Shown here: one piece after another, positions 61,144 to 64,000 of the stretch
Layout of the letters: each line of letters opens with the position of its first letter
Numbering within the stretch: position 1 is the first letter of the stretch
Source: Ralstonia pickettii
GTDB taxonomy: Bacteria > Pseudomonadota > Gammaproteobacteria > Burkholderiales > Burkholderiaceae
Assembly (NCBI RefSeq): GCF_000607165.1
Contig: NZ_JFZG01000024.1
Location: 310,001-374,000, forward strand
Reading direction: 5' to 3'
Length of the DNA stretch: 64,000 bases
The notes under the pieces: generated by a model
Told to the model about the DNA's origin: nothing
Databases searched by the model: none
What the model saw: the letters and a program-made list of their open reading frames with translations, nothing else
Translations under genes and position numbers: made by a program

Positions 61144-62480
61144 ACACAGCAACGAGCGCACGTGCCTGGGCATGGCCGCGCACGCTGGGCTCACGCCTGT
61201 TCGTGATCCTGCTGGCGGGGCTGGTGGTGGCGTATGCGCTGTCGTTTGCCGTACTGTTTTCCGAGCGCTACATGAGCGCGCGGGAGGTCATGCTGGGTAC
61301 GCTCGAGACGGATGTGTCCACGGCCATCGCCATCCTTGACCGCCTGCCTGCGGACGAGCGCCCGCAGTGGTTGGCGCGCCTGAACCGCGGCAACTATCAG
61401 TACATCCTCGGCCCAGGTTCGCCGGGCGGGCCCGAGATGACGCAGCGCGGCAAGGACATCGCCGCGCGCATCAGCGAGGCCAGCGGCGGCCGTTTTCCCG
61501 TGACAGTGGAGTCGATACCGGGCGACGACAAGCAACTGCAGGCGCACCTCACGCTAAGCGACGGCAGCACGCTCACCATTGACGTGCACCCGCGCATGAC
61601 GCCCATCGCGCAGTGGCTGCCGTATGTGCTGGTGGTGCAATTGCTGTTGCTGATCGTGTGCTGCTGGTTTGCGGTGCGATTGTCGATCCGCCCGCTGGTG
61701 GCATTGGCCGACGCTGCCGATGCGCTCAACCCCAATGCGCAGACGCCGCCGCTGGACGAGACCGGCCCGACCGAACTGGCGCGCGCCGCACACGCCTTCA
61801 ACGCCATGCGCCAGCGCATTGCCCGCTTTGTTGAAGAGCGCGTGCAGATTCTGTCCGCCATTTCGCACGACCTGCAGACGCCCATCACGCGCATGAAGCT
61901 GCGCGCAGAAATTGCGGAAGACTCTGAAGAGAAGCGCAAGCTGTTGAGCGATCTGGCCGAGATTGAAACGCTCGTGCGGGAGGGCCTGGCCTATGCGCGC
62001 AGTGCGCATGGTGATGGTGAAAAGCCTTCGCGCATCGACGTCGGGTCGTTTGTCGAAAGCCTGGTGTACGACTACCAGGACACCGGGAAGCCCGTCACGC
62101 TGGAGCAGCACGCCGCCGGCGCCATCGTCACGCGCCCCCACGCGCTGCGCCGAGTGCTGACCAACCTCGCCGACAACGCCATCAAGTTTGGCGGCGCGGC
62201 GGAAGTCGATGTGCGCCGCGACGGCGAAGCCGTGGTGATCGAAGTGCGCGACCGCGGGCCCGGTATTCCCGAAGACAAGCTCGATGCCGTGCTGCAGCCG
62301 TTTGTGCGGCTGGAGAATTCGCGCAGCCGAGAGACGGGCGGCACGGGGCTGGGCCTGGCGATTGCCCAGCAGTTGGCAGTGGCCGCAGGCGGCGGGCTTA
62401 CGTTGCGCAACCGCGAGGGTGGTGGGCTGGTGGCGGAAGTCAGGCTCGGTCAGGCCGCCCTGTCAGCACCACGCGAATAA
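61140..62480 (+). CDS. Sensor histidine kinase of the two-component system
   Basis: A 446-residue membrane kinase with two transmembrane helices (about 22-42 and 158-178), a periplasmic sensor domain between them, a HAMP region, phosphoacceptor H243 (ISHDLQTPITRMK), and an ATPase domain (N box TNLADNAIKFG, G1 VRDRGPGIPED, G2 GTGLGLAIA). No motif of the sensor domain tells the signal; the neighbouring redox genes suggest oxidative or thiol stress, which is inference. Confidence 0.95.
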   Translation: MNTATSARAWAWPRTLGSRLFVILLAGLVVAYALSFAVLFSERYMSAREVMLGTLETDVSTAIAILDRLPADERPQWLARLNRGNYQYILGPGSPGGPEMTQRGKDIAARISEASGGRFPVTVESIPGDDKQLQAHLTLSDGSTLTIDVHPRMTPIAQWLPYVLVVQLLLLIVCCWFAVRLSIRPLVALADAADALNPNAQTPPLDETGPTELARAAHAFNAMRQRIARFVEERVQILSAISHDLQTPITRMKLRAEIAEDSEEKRKLLSDLAEIETLVREGLAYARSAHGDGEKPSRIDVGSFVESLVYDYQDTGKPVTLEQHAAGAIVTRPHALRRVLTNLADNAIKFGGAAEVDVRRDGEAVVIEVRDRGPGIPEDKLDAVLQPFVRLENSRSRETGGTGLGLAIAQQLAVAAGGGLTLRNREGGGLVAEVRLGQAALSAPRE

Positions 62481-62556
62481 GGGCTGGAAACGCTGGGGGT
62501 AGCAGTTGGCACATGCGTTGCCTCGTCCTCATGTAAGTTGTTGCGCAATGCGCCCG

Positions 62557-62585
62557 TTGCGGGATAACCGAGTCGGTTTTATATT
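62557..62585 (+). promoter_or_regulatory. Promoter of the HxlR-type gene
   Basis: TTGCGG (62557-62562), a 17-bp spacer and TATATT (62580-62585), 43 bp before the ATG. A typical sigma-70 arrangement; HxlR regulators often control their own gene. Confidence 0.6.
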
Positions 62586-62628
62586 GCAACCACATTGAAT
62601 GTGAGGGCGCACGGTATGCGCGATAAAG

Positions 62629-63114
62629 ATGGTCAAACGTACGAGCCACGCGGATTCTCTTTGCGGCGTTGCCAGGCCGCTGGACGCCATTGGCGACTGG
62701 TGGTCGTTGCTGATTGTTCGCGATGCGTTTGACGGCCTGCGCCGCTTTGGAGAGTTTCAGCGCAGTCTCGGGCTGTCAAAGAACATCCTGGCGGTGCGGC
62801 TGCGCAACCTTGTGGCGCACGACATTCTCGAAACGGTGCCGGCGGCTGACGGCAGTGCGTATCAGGACTACGTGCTGACCGAGAAAGGGCGTGCGCTGTT
62901 TCCGCTGCTGGTGGCGCTGCGGCAATGGGGCGAAGCGTTCTGCTTTGGGCCCGATGAGGCGCACGTTGTGCTGGTTGAGAAGGCAACGGGTAAGCCGGTG
63001 CCGCGACTTGAACTCCGCGCGCAGGATGGGCGAGCGCTGGCTCCGGAGGATACGGCGGTCGTCCACCCGACGGCCGTCAAGGAGACGAAGCGCCAGCGGG
63101 CGAAAGCGGGCTGA
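62629..63114 (+). CDS. HxlR-family transcriptional regulator
   Basis: A 161-residue protein. The winged-helix HxlR domain covers residues about 10-100: CGVARPLDAIGDWWSLLIV, FGEFQRSLGLSKNILAVRL, LTEKGRALFPLLVAL. The cysteine near position 10 is the one HxlR proteins use for redox sensing in some members. The C-terminal 55 residues are an extension seen in a subgroup. Its targets are unknown; no divergent gene is present. A truncated DUF72 gene abuts its 3' end on the other strand. Confidence 0.9.
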   Translation: MVKRTSHADSLCGVARPLDAIGDWWSLLIVRDAFDGLRRFGEFQRSLGLSKNILAVRLRNLVAHDILETVPAADGSAYQDYVLTEKGRALFPLLVALRQWGEAFCFGPDEAHVVLVEKATGKPVPRLELRAQDGRALAPEDTAVVHPTAVKETKRQRAKAG

Positions 63115-63140
63115 ACGCGGTAGCGCTCAGGCACGGGCCG

Positions 63141-63446
63141 CAGCGCCAGCACCCCGGAAGCGAAGAAGTTGGCCAGCGCCGGCACCGCCGTCTCGTCACG
63201 AAAGCGCAGCATGTGAGTCAGGTAACGCGGTCCTTTGACCGCAAAAACGAAGCCGTCGGGCGCGGTGTCATGCCAGGCCTGCCGGCTCGTGATCGATTGC
63301 GGCGAGTAGTGCGACCCGTTGATCTCGATGGTGTCGAACCGGCGCGATGCATATTCCAGCTCGCGGCGCTGTGCCAGATCTTCCGGATCGAACACGCCGC
63401 GCCACCCTTCATGGCGCCACCCAGAGATGCCAATGCGGATGGTCAT
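63141..63446 (-). pseudogene. Truncated DUF72 gene (N-terminal part)
   Basis: From the ATG at 63446 about 102 residues match the N-terminus of DUF72 proteins (RIGISGWRHEGWRGVF, then EYASRRFDTIEINGSHYS and DGFVFAVKGPRYLTHMLRF). DUF72 proteins are normally about 250-300 residues. After FFASGVLAL the similarity ends and the frame runs antisense into hxlR. The gene was cut at about 63140, probably by a deletion or insertion that brought the hxlR region next to it. Confidence 0.75.
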
Positions 63447-63533
63447 TGTTGCGAGCCGCGCGGGCGATGTCTTCCACTAGGCGCGGCGGCCATTCGGTCA
63501 GGGCGGTGCGGTGGCGTTTGCGCGCCCTGCGCG

Positions 63534-63692
63534 TCACTGATGCGGCGCATTCACCTGCGCTTGCACGTGCACAAGGCCACTTTGCGGCGCTAGCAGGCCC
63601 AGCGGCTCGTCCGTCAGATCGCGGGCAAGCGAATAGGCTGTAATCACGGCCAGCGTAACTCCCACGATGGCCAGCATTTCCCGAGTGTCCAT
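63534..63692 (-). CDS. Small membrane protein (52 residues)
   Basis: ATG at 63692 with a very strong AAGGAGGAG 6 bases upstream; TGA at 63534-63536. Residues about 5-24 form one hydrophobic helix (MLAIVGVTLAVITAYSLA); the rest is short and polar. No family recognised. The ribosome binding site and the clear membrane segment make it a likely real gene. Confidence 0.65.
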   Translation of the reverse strand: MDTREMLAIVGVTLAVITAYSLARDLTDEPLGLLAPQSGLVHVQAQVNAPHQ

Positions 63693-63824
63693 ACGCGTCT
63701 CCTCCTTGGTTCCTTACGTTCCTTGTTTCGGCCCCCTCTTGTTGGTGTCGGGCGGCGTCGGGGTGCGGACGCAAAGTTCGGGCCCAAGACGGGCGAATGG
63801 CGGAGCGACGCGGGTTAAATGGTG

Positions 63825-64000
63825 TTACCGGTCGCGCAGGGAAGATGGCGGCACGCCCAACAGGCGCTGAAAACTGCGCCGCATGCGTTCGGTATCGCCA
63901 AAACCGCACTCGGTAGCAACGCGCTGCATGGAAACCGCACCGCTTTCCAGTGCGGCGCGGGCTGCCTCCACGCGCAGTTTTTCCACGGCCTTTGCCGGAG
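63825..64000 (-). CDS. AraC/GlxA-type transcriptional regulator, C-terminal end (start outside window)
   Basis: The last 58 residues are visible, read from the window edge to a TAA at 63827-63825. They match the second half of an AraC-type DNA-binding domain: KLRVEAARAALESG, VATECGFGDTERMRRSFQ and RLLGVPPSSLRDR. The wording fits GlxA-like regulators with a DJ-1/PfpI domain in front, which cannot be seen here. Confidence 0.75.
   Translation of the reverse strand, partial: PAKAVEKLRVEAARAALESGAVSMQRVATECGFGDTERMRRSFQRLLGVPPSSLRDR

Overview
The window looks like part of a genome of a plant-pathogenic Ralstonia (R. solanacearum species complex). It is G+C-rich. It has a prpB/prpC/acnD/prpF methylcitrate cluster facing a sigma-54 activator gene. 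It encodes a YopJ-family acetyltransferase whose catalytic and autoacetylation residues fall almost exactly where they do in PopP2/RipP2, behind a perfect TTCG-N16-TTCG hrpII box, and also a secreted polygalacturonase. Species and replicon (chromosome or megaplasmid) cannot be fixed from sequence alone.

Layout. 1-3484: end of a MoxR ATPase, a DUF58 protein and a TgpA-type transglutaminase. 3868-7619: beta-carbonic anhydrase, a SulP transporter and a Gly/Ser-rich lipoprotein. 7726-16045: the propionate (2-methylcitrate) module, with prpR divergent from prpB-prpC-acnD-prpF, a sigma-54 promoter plus upstream dyads, and an interspersed hairpin element between prpC and acnD. 16159-25865: HD-GYP and GGDEF proteins, an isochorismatase-like protein without its catalytic residues, a ClC channel, a VOC protein, an antitoxin remnant and several uncharacterised envelope proteins. 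26229-30251: an accessory island with a membrane-anchored Mrr-type nuclease, an AT-rich pair (WYL-like protein and coiled-coil membrane protein), a dense hairpin array before two overlapping small ORFs, and a 21-bp tandem-repeat array that decays at one edge. 30309-32942: TetR regulator, oxidoreductase and methyltransferase. 33029-40429: regulators (LuxR remnant, two LuxR proteins, Lrp, OmpR-like) around a large alginate-lyase/LamG lipoprotein and an alcohol dehydrogenase; a 20-bp operator-like dyad occurs twice here. 40554-43449: ripP2-like effector and a FUSC transporter. 43738-53954: a PTS-EIIC/EAL fusion, envelope proteins, a MEKHLA protein, a chemoreceptor, an ABC binding protein, the polygalacturonase and a lipase-chaperone-like protein. 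54109-64000: an EamA transporter, an orphan MASE4 protein, an enoyl-CoA hydratase, a thiol-redox set (TlpA-like, Ohr, DipZ) next to a two-component system, HxlR, a truncated DUF72 gene, a small membrane protein and the end of an AraC-type regulator.

How the parts fit. The propionate genes form one sigma-54-dependent, PrpR-activated unit. The redox set and its two-component system share an 11-bp motif in two promoter regions, which suggests a small regulon. Effector, polygalacturonase and possibly the lyase lipoprotein fit a plant-associated life. The best places for new biology are the repeat/hairpin island (26.2-30.3 kb), the shared dyad at 36.4 and 39.6 kb, and the EIIC-EAL fusion.
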